This document shows positions 1 through 6,624 of a stretch of DNA of 10,809 nt, in pieces. The notes below the pieces were generated by a model. That model made no database searches. It was given only the letters and a program-made list of their open reading frames with translations, and was not told the DNA's origin. Each line of letters begins with the position of its first letter. Position 1 is the stretch's first letter. The DNA comes from an uncultured Collinsella sp. GTDB taxonomy: Bacteria > Actinomycetota > Coriobacteriia > Coriobacteriales > Coriobacteriaceae. Position numbers and translations under genes: made by a program. The DNA is taken from assembly GCA_900767675.1 (NCBI GenBank), contig CAAFZX010000013.1:1-10809 (forward strand), in the 5' to 3' direction.

Positions 1-24
1 AGACCTCATGACCTCAACGGACAT
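1..24 (-). CDS. 5' end of an unidentified gene leaving the left edge
   Basis: Only eight codons lie in the window (MSVEVMRS, still open at base 1), so no function can be given. The start is supported by an AGAAGGAG ribosome binding site at 30-37, five bases before the ATG at 24-22. A second ATG four bases upstream (28-26) meets TGA after four codons, which also favours the start at 24. A candidate promoter (93-121) and a leader hairpin (51-80) lie upstream on the same strand, and the tyrS terminator isolates it from tyrS, so it is probably its own transcription unit. Confidence 0.55.
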
Positions 25-50
25 ACATACTCCTTCTACCGTAGAAAATA

Positions 51-80
51 GCTGCGGGGCGGACAGGCCTTCACCGCAGC
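51..80 (-). promoter_or_regulatory. Leader hairpin, possible attenuator
   Basis: Perfect 7-bp arms GCTGCGG (51-57) and CCGCAGC (74-80) enclose a 16-base loop. Read on the minus strand, the hairpin is followed by TATTTTC, a short U-rich stretch like a weak intrinsic terminator. It would lie at the start of the transcript of the gene beginning at 24, about 27 bases before the start codon. It may attenuate transcription or simply be a stable leader stem; a weak terminator is equally possible. Confidence 0.4.
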
Positions 81-92
81 AAACCAATAGCC

Positions 93-121
93 ATTGTATG
101 CCCAAAAGAAAGTCCCGCTAA
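93..121 (-). promoter_or_regulatory. Candidate sigma-70 type promoter for the gene starting at 24
   Basis: On the minus strand the -10 box TACAAT (98-93) is five of six to consensus. A weak -35 TTAGCG (121-116) lies exactly 17 bases upstream. Transcription would begin near 86, giving a leader of about 60 bases. The -35 is poor, so this is a candidate only. Confidence 0.4.
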
Positions 122-151
122 CACCCCTTCCGCTTAACGGCACCGCCAAAT

Positions 152-174
152 GATCCCTCCGTCCCCAAGGGATC
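152..174. repeat. 7-bp inverted repeat between tyrS terminator and next promoter
   Basis: Perfect arms GATCCCT (152-158) and AGGGATC (168-174) surround a 9-base spacer. It lies between the tyrS terminator and the -35 region of the next promoter. It could be an operator or a second weak hairpin behind the terminator; no T-tract follows on either strand. Confidence 0.35.
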
Positions 175-183
175 GTCGTAACC

Positions 184-219
184 AAAAAGGCCGCAGTCGG
201 GATTCCCGGCTGCGGCCTT
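184..219 (-). terminator. Rho-independent terminator of tyrS
   Basis: Minus-strand hairpin with 10-bp arms AAGGCCGCAG (219-210) and CTGCGGCCTT (196-187), plus additional pairing inside the loop (GGGA against TCCC). It is followed directly by a run of five T (188-184). It lies 27 bases past the tyrS stop codon. Confidence 0.9.
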
Positions 220-246
220 ATTGCACTTGTGAGGTCAACTCGCTCG

Positions 247-1458
247 TTAGACCAACTTAAAGCCCTTGCGCTTGCCCACGGAGAGGGTGTCGCCCAGTTT
301 GAGGGCGCTCGGATCGATGTTGTAGCTCTTGGGAGCCACAGCCTTGCCGTTGATCTTGACGCCGCCGCCGTCGATGTCGCGGCGGGCCTGACCGGCGCTG
401 GCCGAAAGGCCCAGATCCTTGAGCAGGCCGGCGAGGGAAATCTGGCCCTCGTCGTTGACGGTCAGTTCAACGTGCTTCTCGGGGAAGTCGGCAAGCTGGC
501 CCTCCTTGAAAACGCGGTCGAACTCGGCCTGAGCCTCGTCGCCGGCGCCAGCGCCGTGGTAGGTATCGCACAGGTCGCGGCCTAGAGCGCGCTTGAGCTC
601 GTAGGGGTCGGCGGAGCCATCGGCCAGGGCGGCATCGATCTTGTCGACCTCGGCCGGGGTGAGCGAACTGGCCAGACGATAGTACTTGCCGATCATCTCG
701 TCGGGGATGGACATGGTCTTGCCGAACATATCCTTGGGAGCATCGGTCAGGCCGATGTAGTTACCGTAGGACTTGGACATCTTACGGACGCCGTCGGTGC
801 CCTCGAGCAGCGGCATGGTGAGCGCGATCTGCGGTTCCATGCCCATCTTCTCCATGAGCTCGCGGCCGGCGAGCAGGTTAAAGAGCTGGTCGGTGCCGCC
901 CATCTCGACGTCGGCCTTGATCTGAACGGAGTCGAAGGCCTGCATCACGGGGTACAGAAACTCGTGCAGGGCGATCGGCGTCTGGGACTGGTAGCGCTTG
1001 GTAAAGTCGTCGCGCTCAAGGATGCGAGCGACGGTGAACTTGGAGCACACCTGCAGCAGGCCGGCCAGGTCCATCGAAAGGATCCAGTCGCCGTTGTGCA
1101 CGATGGTGGTCTTCTCGGGGTCCAGAATCTTCATGGCCTGGCTCACGTAGGTCTCGGCGTTGGCCTCGATCTGCTCCTGCGAAAGCTGCGGGCGGGTGGA
1201 GTTCTTGCCCGAGGGGTCGCCGATCAGCGCGGTGCCGTTGCCGATGATGAGGGTGACGTTGTGGCCCAGGTCCTGGAACTGACGCATCTTGCGCAGGGGC
1301 ACGGCATGGCCCAGGTGCAGGTCGGGGCTGGTAGGATCGACGCCGAGCTTGATGTTGAGGGGCTCGCCCTTCTCAAGCTTCTTGCGAAGGTCGGCCTCGG
1401 GGACGATCTGCGCTGCGCCCGAGGTGATGATACGCATTTGCTCGTCGACAGACAGCAT
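247..1458 (-). CDS. tyrS: Tyrosine--tRNA ligase (TyrRS)
   Basis: Charges tRNA-Tyr with tyrosine in the cytoplasm using ATP. The 403-residue protein is of normal length for a class I bacterial TyrRS. The Rossmann catalytic domain carries the HLGH signature at residues 48-51 and the KMSKS loop at 226-230. Between them is the family segment around residues 178-200 (VQIKADVEMGGTDQLFNLLA) that shapes the tyrosine and tRNA site. An S4-like RNA-binding domain occupies roughly residues 340-403. KMSKS rather than the E. coli KFGKT-type loop points to the TyrRS type 2 subfamily (TyrZ-like). The ATG start is fixed by AAAGGAGG seven bases upstream. The U32 gene precedes it by 97 bases, so cotranscription is possible, but a hairpin (1480-1506) sits just before the ribosome binding site. 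A strong terminator follows. Confidence 0.97.
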   Translation of the reverse strand: MLSVDEQMRIITSGAAQIVPEADLRKKLEKGEPLNIKLGVDPTSPDLHLGHAVPLRKMRQFQDLGHNVTLIIGNGTALIGDPSGKNSTRPQLSQEQIEANAETYVSQAMKILDPEKTTIVHNGDWILSMDLAGLLQVCSKFTVARILERDDFTKRYQSQTPIALHEFLYPVMQAFDSVQIKADVEMGGTDQLFNLLAGRELMEKMGMEPQIALTMPLLEGTDGVRKMSKSYGNYIGLTDAPKDMFGKTMSIPDEMIGKYYRLASSLTPAEVDKIDAALADGSADPYELKRALGRDLCDTYHGAGAGDEAQAEFDRVFKEGQLADFPEKHVELTVNDEGQISLAGLLKDLGLSASAGQARRDIDGGGVKINGKAVAPKSYNIDPSALKLGDTLSVGKRKGFKLV

Positions 1459-1479
1459 TGGGTATCCTCCTTTTGCTAT

Positions 1480-1506
1480 AGCACCCTCACCGGATACGGC
1501 GGTGCT
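1480..1506 (-). promoter_or_regulatory. Hairpin in the tyrS leader
   Basis: Arms AGCACC (1480-1485) and GGTGCT (1501-1506) pair perfectly, with a further CCG/CGG pairing inside the loop (1490-1492 with 1497-1499). An alternative pairing, CACCG (1488-1492) with CGGTG (1500-1504), excludes the first. The stem ends a few bases before the AAAGGAGG ribosome binding site, so it could influence translation start. No U-tract follows, so it is not a standard terminator. Confidence 0.4.
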
Positions 1507-1535
1507 CGAAGTTCATAAACCCACTCATAATAACC

Positions 1536-1550
1536 AAAACGGCGCGGCCG
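1536..1550 (-). terminator. Weak possible terminator after the U32 gene
   Basis: Just past the stop of the U32 gene, the minus strand has CGGC and GCCG arms (1550-1547 and 1543-1540) around a 3-base loop, followed by TTTT (1539-1536). The 4-bp stem is short, so termination is likely partial and readthrough into tyrS is plausible. Confidence 0.3.
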
Positions 1551-1555
1551 AACAC

Positions 1556-3526
1556 CTACGACAGGAAAATCCTCGTCCTGCCGCACGCGTCGATAACGAC
1601 CGGCAAACGCGTGCCGTCACGTTCGACCAAAAAGCGCCCCTGCTGACGGCGCGAGCAGTCACGGCAACGGACCTGCCCCGTCGCATCCGTGGCGCAGGCG
1701 CCCTCGGCAGTCAGCAAGCAGTGCTCGCACACCATGAGCTCGGGAAGGCCGGCATCGACAGGCCCCAAGACACCGGGGCAAGCGGAAAGCTCGGCAACAC
1801 GCTCCGCGTCGTGGGCGACAAGCTCGGCAGGCACATACACACAGCCCGCGCCGAGCCCGCGTAGCCAGGCAAGCGTAGCTCGGTTTGCGCAAAACACCGG
1901 TGCCGCAACGTCAAACGCCACGCCCAGCTCACGCGCCATCGCCACCTGTCCCAGATTACGACAGACGACGCGCCCGGCACGCCGCATAAGCGAGCGGGTA
2001 CGCGAGGCATCGGCTGCGCGACAGACCTCGTCAAGCACCACAACGGCGTCGGACAAATCGAGTTCTCTGCGCGGGTCGGCATCCATCAGCCGCCAGGCAA
2101 AGACCATGCGATCGGAAGCCCCCTTTTCCGTCGGCTCCGTCAACGCCGCCTCGGGCACGTCGCCAACAGTCAGGGCGGCCTCAAAGGGCAGTATCTCAAC
2201 GGCTCGTGCAACGGGTACGACCGCGTCCGCCTCGACCCGCATGTGCCCCAGTGCCGTCGCCGTCTGCTCCAACACGCCGGCACTGCGAATCAGGTACACC
2301 TCGCATCCCGCATCCACCTTGCGCTTGCAGTGCACGACAACGCGCTCCCCCGCCGCTGCATCCACCGGGCAGGGCACCTGGGGCCAGCGCTTGGGCACAT
2401 CGGGGCGTGCATCGGCACCCGGATAGAACCGGATCTCGAGCGTGTCGCCCGCGGCCACGGCGGCATCGAGTTCGACGGTCACCTCTTCGTGACCCACCGT
2501 CACCAAGTGGCCCACGCGCACGCCCTGGTTAATCGCACGCTCAAAGCTCATGAGCTCAGCACCCGATCGCCCCCGCAGATACGCATCGGTAAACCCGCGG
2601 TTGAACGACCTGCCCAGCTCGCGCTCGAGCGCCGACACGGCAGCGGCATCCCATGCGCCATCGCGCAGCATATCGAGTGCACGACGCCACACCCGCACCA
2701 CGTTGAACACGTAGTCGGGGTTTTTCATGCGCCCCTCGATCTTGAGCGACGCCACCCCGGCCCCAACAAGCTCGGGCAGGTGCGCAATGCCCAGATAGTC
2801 GCGCGGGCACAGCAGACGATCGCCCTCCACGGAAACGACGCTCTCCCCCGCCTCGTCCACCAGGTCGTACGCCAAGCGACACGGCTGCGTACAGTCGCCG
2901 CGCATCGCCGATCGTCCACGGCGCAGAGCCGAAAACTCGCAGGCGCCCGAATATCCAATGCAAATCGCGCCATGGCAGAATACCTCGATAGGCACGCCGG
3001 TAGCACACAGGGCGGCAATCTCGTCGACCGCCAGCTCGCGGGCGGTCGTCACGCGCTCGACCCCGAGCTCGTCGGCAGCCAGGCGCACGGCGCCTTCGCT
3101 ATGAACGCCCGCCTGCGTGGACAGGTGAATCTCGACCCCGGGAATCGCCGCGCGCAGCGCGCATACCAATCCGGCGTCGGCAACAATCAGGGCATCGGCA
3201 CCCAACTCTTGCGCGTGTGCCCCCAGCGCCACCGCGTCGGCCAACTCGTCGTCGAACACAAACACGTTGAGGGTCACGTATACACGCACGCCGTGCGCAT
3301 GCGCCACGACGCAGCCGCGGGCGAACTCGTCGTCGGTAAAGCCGCGTGCGCTCACGCGGGCGTTAAACCCGCCCAGGCCCGCATAGATGGCATCGGCACC
3401 CGCCGCAATCGCCGCGAGCATCTGATCGAGTCCGCCGGCAGGCGCCAGCAGCTCGGGCAGCGCCGCCTCGGCAGCCCCCGGCTCGTTATCGCATTGTCCA
3501 CTCGGCCCCGTCGTCCGAATCGCCAT
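1556..3526 (-). CDS. U32 family protein, RlhA/TrhP-like RNA hydroxylation factor
   Basis: U32 proteins, long called peptidases or collagenases, include E. coli RlhA (23S rRNA C2501 hydroxylation) and TrhP (tRNA ho5U34). The length here (656 residues) resembles RlhA. Residues 25-50 begin the TIM-barrel-like domain (ELLAPAG, then AGADAIYAG). Residues 181-199 match the U32 signature (EVFCHGAICIGYSGACEFS), and four cysteines (188, 196, 212, 216) match the cluster-binding set of the family. A beta-rich domain follows the FNRGFT motif. The C-terminal tail has five more cysteines (600, 603, 611, 621, 624). The ATG at 3526 is preferred over the upstream ATG at 3556, because AAGGAG lies seven bases before it while the upstream one has only a weak site. 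It is followed by tyrS and divergent from the penicillin-binding protein gene. Which RNA it modifies cannot be told from sequence, and some U32 members may be true proteases. Confidence 0.88.
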   Translation of the reverse strand: MAIRTTGPSGQCDNEPGAAEAALPELLAPAGGLDQMLAAIAAGADAIYAGLGGFNARVSARGFTDDEFARGCVVAHAHGVRVYVTLNVFVFDDELADAVALGAHAQELGADALIVADAGLVCALRAAIPGVEIHLSTQAGVHSEGAVRLAADELGVERVTTARELAVDEIAALCATGVPIEVFCHGAICIGYSGACEFSALRRGRSAMRGDCTQPCRLAYDLVDEAGESVVSVEGDRLLCPRDYLGIAHLPELVGAGVASLKIEGRMKNPDYVFNVVRVWRRALDMLRDGAWDAAAVSALERELGRSFNRGFTDAYLRGRSGAELMSFERAINQGVRVGHLVTVGHEEVTVELDAAVAAGDTLEIRFYPGADARPDVPKRWPQVPCPVDAAAGERVVVHCKRKVDAGCEVYLIRSAGVLEQTATALGHMRVEADAVVPVARAVEILPFEAALTVGDVPEAALTEPTEKGASDRMVFAWRLMDADPRRELDLSDAVVVLDEVCRAADASRTRSLMRRAGRVVCRNLGQVAMARELGVAFDVAAPVFCANRATLAWLRGLGAGCVYVPAELVAHDAERVAELSACPGVLGPVDAGLPELMVCEHCLLTAEGACATDATGQVRCRDCSRRQQGRFLVERDGTRLPVVIDACGRTRIFLS

Positions 3527-3580
3527 CGGCAAACTCCTTACCAACAAGGTATGCATTCACTCTGAAAAATACCGTCATCC

Positions 3581-3609
3581 AGCATACACGAGGCCTCGCG
3601 CGCCTCGTT
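3581..3609 (-). promoter_or_regulatory. Divergent intergenic region: palindrome over a possible promoter
   Basis: Inverted arms ACGAGGC (3588-3594) and GCCTCGT (3602-3608) flank a 7-base spacer; within them CGAGGCCTCG (3589-3598) is a perfect 10-bp palindrome. On the minus strand a TATGCT box (3586-3581) could be a -10 for the U32 gene, with the palindrome covering its spacer and weak -35 region, as an operator would. The rest of the 165-base region holds no gene; I found no convincing plus-strand promoter for the penicillin-binding protein. Confidence 0.3.
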
Positions 3610-3691
3610 TGGTTTATCGTGTAATAACTTATGTCCATCCTGCCCCAGCGGCGCACCCGCCGCCCGGCACGACATACCTGGAGGTCAATAT

Positions 3692-5914
3692 ATGGGTCCT
3701 CGCCAACGACAGGGGCGCAGTCGTTCCAAGACGCATGCCCTGCCCATGATCCTGCTCTCGTTCTTGGGCCTTTTGCTCATCGCGGGCGTAGCGTTTGGGA
3801 TTGGCATGATCGGCAACGTCAATCGTTGGCTGTCCGATCTGCCCGACTATACCGACGCCAACGCCTATCTGGTGAGTGAACCCACCGAGATCGTCGATTG
3901 CAACGGCAACAAGATCGCGAGCTTCTACACGCAAAACCGCAAGTCCATCACCAAGGACCAGGTTTCCCCGTACGTGCTGCAGGGCACCGTCGACGTCGAG
4001 GACGAGCGCTTCTACGAGCACGGCGGCATCGACCTGTGGGGCATTGCTCGCGCAGCGGTGGCGACCCTTTCCGGTGGCCACGAGGGCGCCTCGACCATCA
4101 CCCAACAGCTGGTGCGTAACACCATCCTGCAAGAGGAGCAGTTCGACTCGACCATCGAGCGTAAGGTCCGCGAGGCCTACATCGCCATCAAGATGGAGGA
4201 AATGTACTCCAAGGACGAGATCCTCATGATGTACCTCAACACCATCTATTACGGCCACGGTGCCTACGGCATCGAGGCCGCAGCCGAGACCTATCTGTCC
4301 AAGAGCGCCGCCGACCTCACCCTGAGCGAGGCCGCGCTGCTCATCGGCCTTCCCAACTCGCCTTCGCAGTACGACCCCACGGTCAATCCCGATCTGGCAC
4401 TGTCTCGCCGCAACAAGGTTCTCGATAACATGCTGCGCCTGGGCCACATCACCCAGAAGGAGCACGACGCCGCGCAGGCAGAGCCCATCACCCTCAACGT
4501 AACCGAGATTTCGGGCAGTGGCGTCGACGTGTATTCGCAGCCCTACTTTGTCGCCTATGTTAAGCAGCTGCTGGAGCAGGAGTTCTCCACCGACGTGCTG
4601 TTTAAGGGCGGCCTAACCGTCAAAACCACCATCGACCCGACCATGCAGCAGACCGCCGAGGAGGCCGTGCGCGCCCAGCTCGACACGCTTTCGCTCGACG
4701 GCCTGGACATGGGCATGGTCGTCGTCGACCCCAAGACCGGCTACATCAAGTGCATGGTGGGCGGCTACGACTATAACGCCGACGAGAACCACGTGAACCA
4801 CGCCACGGCCAAGCGTCCCGTAGGCTCCACGTTTAAGGCCTTTACGCTGGCCACTGCCATCCAAAACGGCATGAACCCCAACGTCACCCTCAATTGCAAC
4901 TCGCCTCTTACAGCCAAGGGCACCACGACCAAGGTGCAAAACTATGCCAACCAGAGCTACGGCACCATCACGCTCAAGCAGGCGACGGCATACTCCTCCA
5001 ACACCGGCTATATCCAGGTTGCAGAGGCTATCGGCAATAACAAGATCATGTCCCTCGTCAAAAAGCTCGGCATCGATCCTTCTAAGGACAATATCGAGGA
5101 CGTTCCCGTCATGACGCTCGGTACCGGCTCCATCTCGCCGCTCGAGATGGCCGCGGCCTATGCCACGTTTGCCAACGGCGGTTACTATCGCCAGCCGATC
5201 GCCATCACCGAGATTGATTCGCGAACTGGCTCGGTGCTGTACCAGCACACCGATAACCCCTCGCAGGTGCTCTCCACCGGCGAGGCCGCGGCAGTGACCG
5301 ACGTCCTGACCGGCGTCATGCAGGGCAGCGGCACGGGTGCCGCCGGCGCGCTGAGCGTCAACCAGCCCTATGCCGGCAAGACGGGTACCACCGACAACAC
5401 CACCAACCTTTGGTTCTGCGGCTACACGCCGCAGCTGGCATGCGCCCTGTGGACCGGTTATTCCGCAGGCGAGATTCCCATCCAAAAGTACGGCATGGAC
5501 CTGCTGGGCGATAGCACCAACCTGCCCGTCTTTAAGAAGTTTATGAACACTGTTCTTGCGGGGACCGGGCGCGAGGAATTCCCGACCGGAACGGCTCCCA
5601 CGTACAAGAACAATAACGTCTGGAAGTTCTACGGCACCAGCAGCGCCAGGAAGTCGGAAAACGAGGAAGCCGAAGACAAGGGGGGGACCACCACCACAAC
5701 AACGACGACTACCACGACGACCGAGACCACGGGTGGCGATACGACCGGCGGCAACGGTGCGACCGGCGGAGACGGTACGACGGGCGGAGACGGCACGACC
5801 GGCGGCGGCAGTGGCGGCGAGGGCGGCTCTCCTACTCCCACTCCCACTCCTACTCCTACCCCTACTCCCACTCCCACGCCTACCCCCACGCCCGATCCTT
5901 CAACAGGGCAGTAG
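3692..5914 (+). CDS. Class A penicillin-binding protein (bifunctional transglycosylase/transpeptidase)
   Basis: Polymerises glycan strands from lipid II and cross-links peptide stems on the outer face of the membrane. Of 740 residues, a short basic N-terminus precedes one membrane segment (about 18-42). The GT51 domain has EDERFYEHGG with catalytic Glu103, GASTITQQL (132-140), RKVRE (157-161) and KDEILMMYLN (174-183). The transpeptidase domain has STFK with nucleophile Ser379, SSN (435-437) and KTG (563-565). All catalytic motifs are intact. From residue 664 the protein ends in an unusual low-complexity tail: 12 Thr in a row (666-677), Gly-rich TTGGDG-type hexads (684-707) and ten Pro-Thr repeats (714-733), probably a wall-spanning or glycosylated tail. 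GGAGGT lies six bases before the ATG. It is the only plus-strand gene here and appears monocistronic, ending in a strong terminator. Family is certain; assignment to a PBP1a, PBP1 or PonA subtype is not. Confidence 0.96.
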   Translation: MGPRQRQGRSRSKTHALPMILLSFLGLLLIAGVAFGIGMIGNVNRWLSDLPDYTDANAYLVSEPTEIVDCNGNKIASFYTQNRKSITKDQVSPYVLQGTVDVEDERFYEHGGIDLWGIARAAVATLSGGHEGASTITQQLVRNTILQEEQFDSTIERKVREAYIAIKMEEMYSKDEILMMYLNTIYYGHGAYGIEAAAETYLSKSAADLTLSEAALLIGLPNSPSQYDPTVNPDLALSRRNKVLDNMLRLGHITQKEHDAAQAEPITLNVTEISGSGVDVYSQPYFVAYVKQLLEQEFSTDVLFKGGLTVKTTIDPTMQQTAEEAVRAQLDTLSLDGLDMGMVVVDPKTGYIKCMVGGYDYNADENHVNHATAKRPVGSTFKAFTLATAIQNGMNPNVTLNCNSPLTAKGTTTKVQNYANQSYGTITLKQATAYSSNTGYIQVAEAIGNNKIMSLVKKLGIDPSKDNIEDVPVMTLGTGSISPLEMAAAYATFANGGYYRQPIAITEIDSRTGSVLYQHTDNPSQVLSTGEAAAVTDVLTGVMQGSGTGAAGALSVNQPYAGKTGTTDNTTNLWFCGYTPQLACALWTGYSAGEIPIQKYGMDLLGDSTNLPVFKKFMNTVLAGTGREEFPTGTAPTYKNNNVWKFYGTSSARKSENEEAEDKGGTTTTTTTTTTTTETTGGDTTGGNGATGGDGTTGGDGTTGGGSGGEGGSPTPTPTPTPTPTPTPTPTPTPDPSTGQ
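5741..5812 (+). repeat. Four 18-bp tandem repeats in the penicillin-binding protein tail
   Basis: Four in-frame 18-base units (starting at 5741, 5759, 5777 and 5795) encode TTGGNG, ATGGDG, TTGGDG and TTGGGS. They differ by a few bases each. They follow a 12-codon ACN run (5687-5722) encoding threonine. Confidence 0.85.
5831..5890 (+). repeat. Ten 6-bp CCN-ACN tandem repeats encoding Pro-Thr
   Basis: Ten consecutive CCN ACN units encode (Pro-Thr)10 near the C-terminus of the penicillin-binding protein. The third bases vary between C, T and G, so the array is not a perfect microsatellite. Slippage by six bases would keep the reading frame. Confidence 0.9.
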
Positions 5915-5930
5915 CCAGCCATAGCCAGCA

Positions 5931-5971
5931 AAGGGGCCCGGACAGCACGCACGCTGCACGGGCCCCTTTTT
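5931..5971 (+). terminator. Rho-independent terminator of the penicillin-binding protein gene
   Basis: Arms AAGGGGCCCG (5931-5940) and CGGGCCCCTT (5959-5968) pair over ten bases, with CAGC/GCTG pairing inside the loop. TTTTT (5967-5971) ends the plus-strand transcript, 17 bases past the stop codon. Confidence 0.92.
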
Positions 5972-6015
5972 CGTCTTACCTGAACAATGCCACCGTTCGC
6001 CTCCAGGCACCGACA

Positions 6016-6044
6016 CAAAAAGACGCCGGCTAGAGCCGGCGTCT
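6016..6044 (-). terminator. Rho-independent terminator of argR
   Basis: On the minus strand, AGACGCCGGC (6044-6035) and GCCGGCGTCT (6030-6021) form a perfect 10-bp stem with a 4-base loop, followed by TTTTT (6021-6017). It lies about 52 bases past the argR stop. It faces the terminator at 5931-5971, so the convergent genes are insulated on both sides. Confidence 0.92.
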
Positions 6045-6096
6045 CTACAAGTTTATGAAACTGCGTATACGTATCGACGCGTACGCCGCGCATCCC

Positions 6097-6534
6097 CTAC
6101 TTACGAGAGTTACTCAGCTTGTTGATGAGCGCTTCAAGGCGCTCGCCGTCCTCGGCCGTCTGCGCAATGACCAGGATCGTGTCGTTGCCGGCAAGCGAGC
6201 CGAGCACATCGGTCAGCTCCGCAGCATCGACGGCTGCGGCAATACCAGAAGCCGTACCGGGCTGCGCCTTGATCATAACCAGATTATCGGTGCGCAGCAC
6301 GCCGGTAACCAACTCGGAGACCATGCGCTGCAAATGCAAGTCCTCGGCAAGGACATAGATGCCCTCGGGGAGCTTACGCAGCCCCATATCCGCGATGTCG
6401 CGCGAAACGGTCGCCTGCGTGCAATCGAAACCCATGGCACGCAGCTCGTCTACCAAAACGCGCTGTGTGCGTACGTCCTTGTTGCGCACGATATCTCTGA
6501 TGGCATCCTGGCGCCCATTGCGTTTTTTAGCCAT
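6097..6534 (-). CDS. argR: Arginine repressor ArgR/AhrC family
   Basis: A DNA-binding regulator that as a hexamer senses L-arginine and binds ARG boxes to control arginine synthesis and catabolism genes. The 145-residue protein has the usual two parts. The N-terminal winged helix (about 1-68) carries TQATVSRDI with the conserved Ser44-Arg45 pair of the recognition helix. The C-terminal oligomerisation and arginine-binding domain (about 73-145) has QPGTASGIAAAVD and AGNDTILVI. In E. coli the latter motif is GDDT, whose aspartates contact arginine; here the first is Asn117 (codon AAC, 6186-6184) and Asp118 is kept. The ATG at 6534 is preferred over a TTG 36 bases upstream: it has GGAG/GAGG before it and gives the standard MAKK-type N-terminus. 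The promoter at 6584-6613 has TGAATA half-sites that could mediate autoregulation. No arginine biosynthesis gene adjoins it here. Confidence 0.93.
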   Translation of the reverse strand: MAKKRNGRQDAIRDIVRNKDVRTQRVLVDELRAMGFDCTQATVSRDIADMGLRKLPEGIYVLAEDLHLQRMVSELVTGVLRTDNLVMIKAQPGTASGIAAAVDAAELTDVLGSLAGNDTILVIAQTAEDGERLEALINKLSNSRK

Positions 6535-6567
6535 ACAAAACCTCACTCCAAAGATGGCGGAGACAAT

Positions 6568-6584
6568 CAATCAGTGATTGAATA
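6568..6584. promoter_or_regulatory. Dyad over the argR transcription start, with ARG-like half-site
   Basis: CAATCA (6568-6573) and TGATTG (6575-6580) form a perfect 13-base dyad that overlaps the predicted argR start point near 6577. TGAATA, resembling half of an ARG box, overlaps it at 6579-6584; a second TGAATA lies at 6610-6615, 31 bases away. Neither makes a full TGAAT-N4-ATTCA box, so binding by ArgR is only suggested. Confidence 0.35.
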
Positions 6585-6613
6585 GTTTAGCGCTATTAAA
6601 GGGTATTTGTGAA
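6584..6613 (-). promoter_or_regulatory. Promoter of argR
   Basis: Minus-strand -35 box TTCACA (6613-6608, five of six to consensus) and -10 box TAAACT (6589-6584, four of six) are 18 bases apart. Transcription would start near 6577, about 43 bases before the argR ATG. Confidence 0.5.
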
Positions 6614-6624
6614 TAAGAACGCAT

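Noticed and set aside
1459..1555. T-box riboswitch in the tyrS leader
   Set aside because: ACCGCC and GGTG pieces recall the T-box antiterminator, but the conserved motif is not present in order, there is no room for a specifier stem in 97 bases, and no terminator hairpin precedes tyrS.
2243..3565. Plus-strand open frame of 440 codons
   Set aside because: Antisense to the U32 gene; Arg/His/Ala-rich composition typical of a GC-rich shadow frame, without a recognisable domain.
3631..3879. Small plus-strand frame starting at 3631
   Set aside because: No ribosome binding site before its ATG, and it overlaps the start of the penicillin-binding protein gene in another frame.
3629..5485. Minus-strand open frames of 278 and 290 codons
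   Set aside because: Both lie antisense to the intact penicillin-binding protein gene, whose catalytic motifs prove the plus-strand reading.
5687..5890. Repeat array as a possible CRISPR or mobile repeat
   Set aside because: The repeats are short, in frame and protein-coding, with no spacers.
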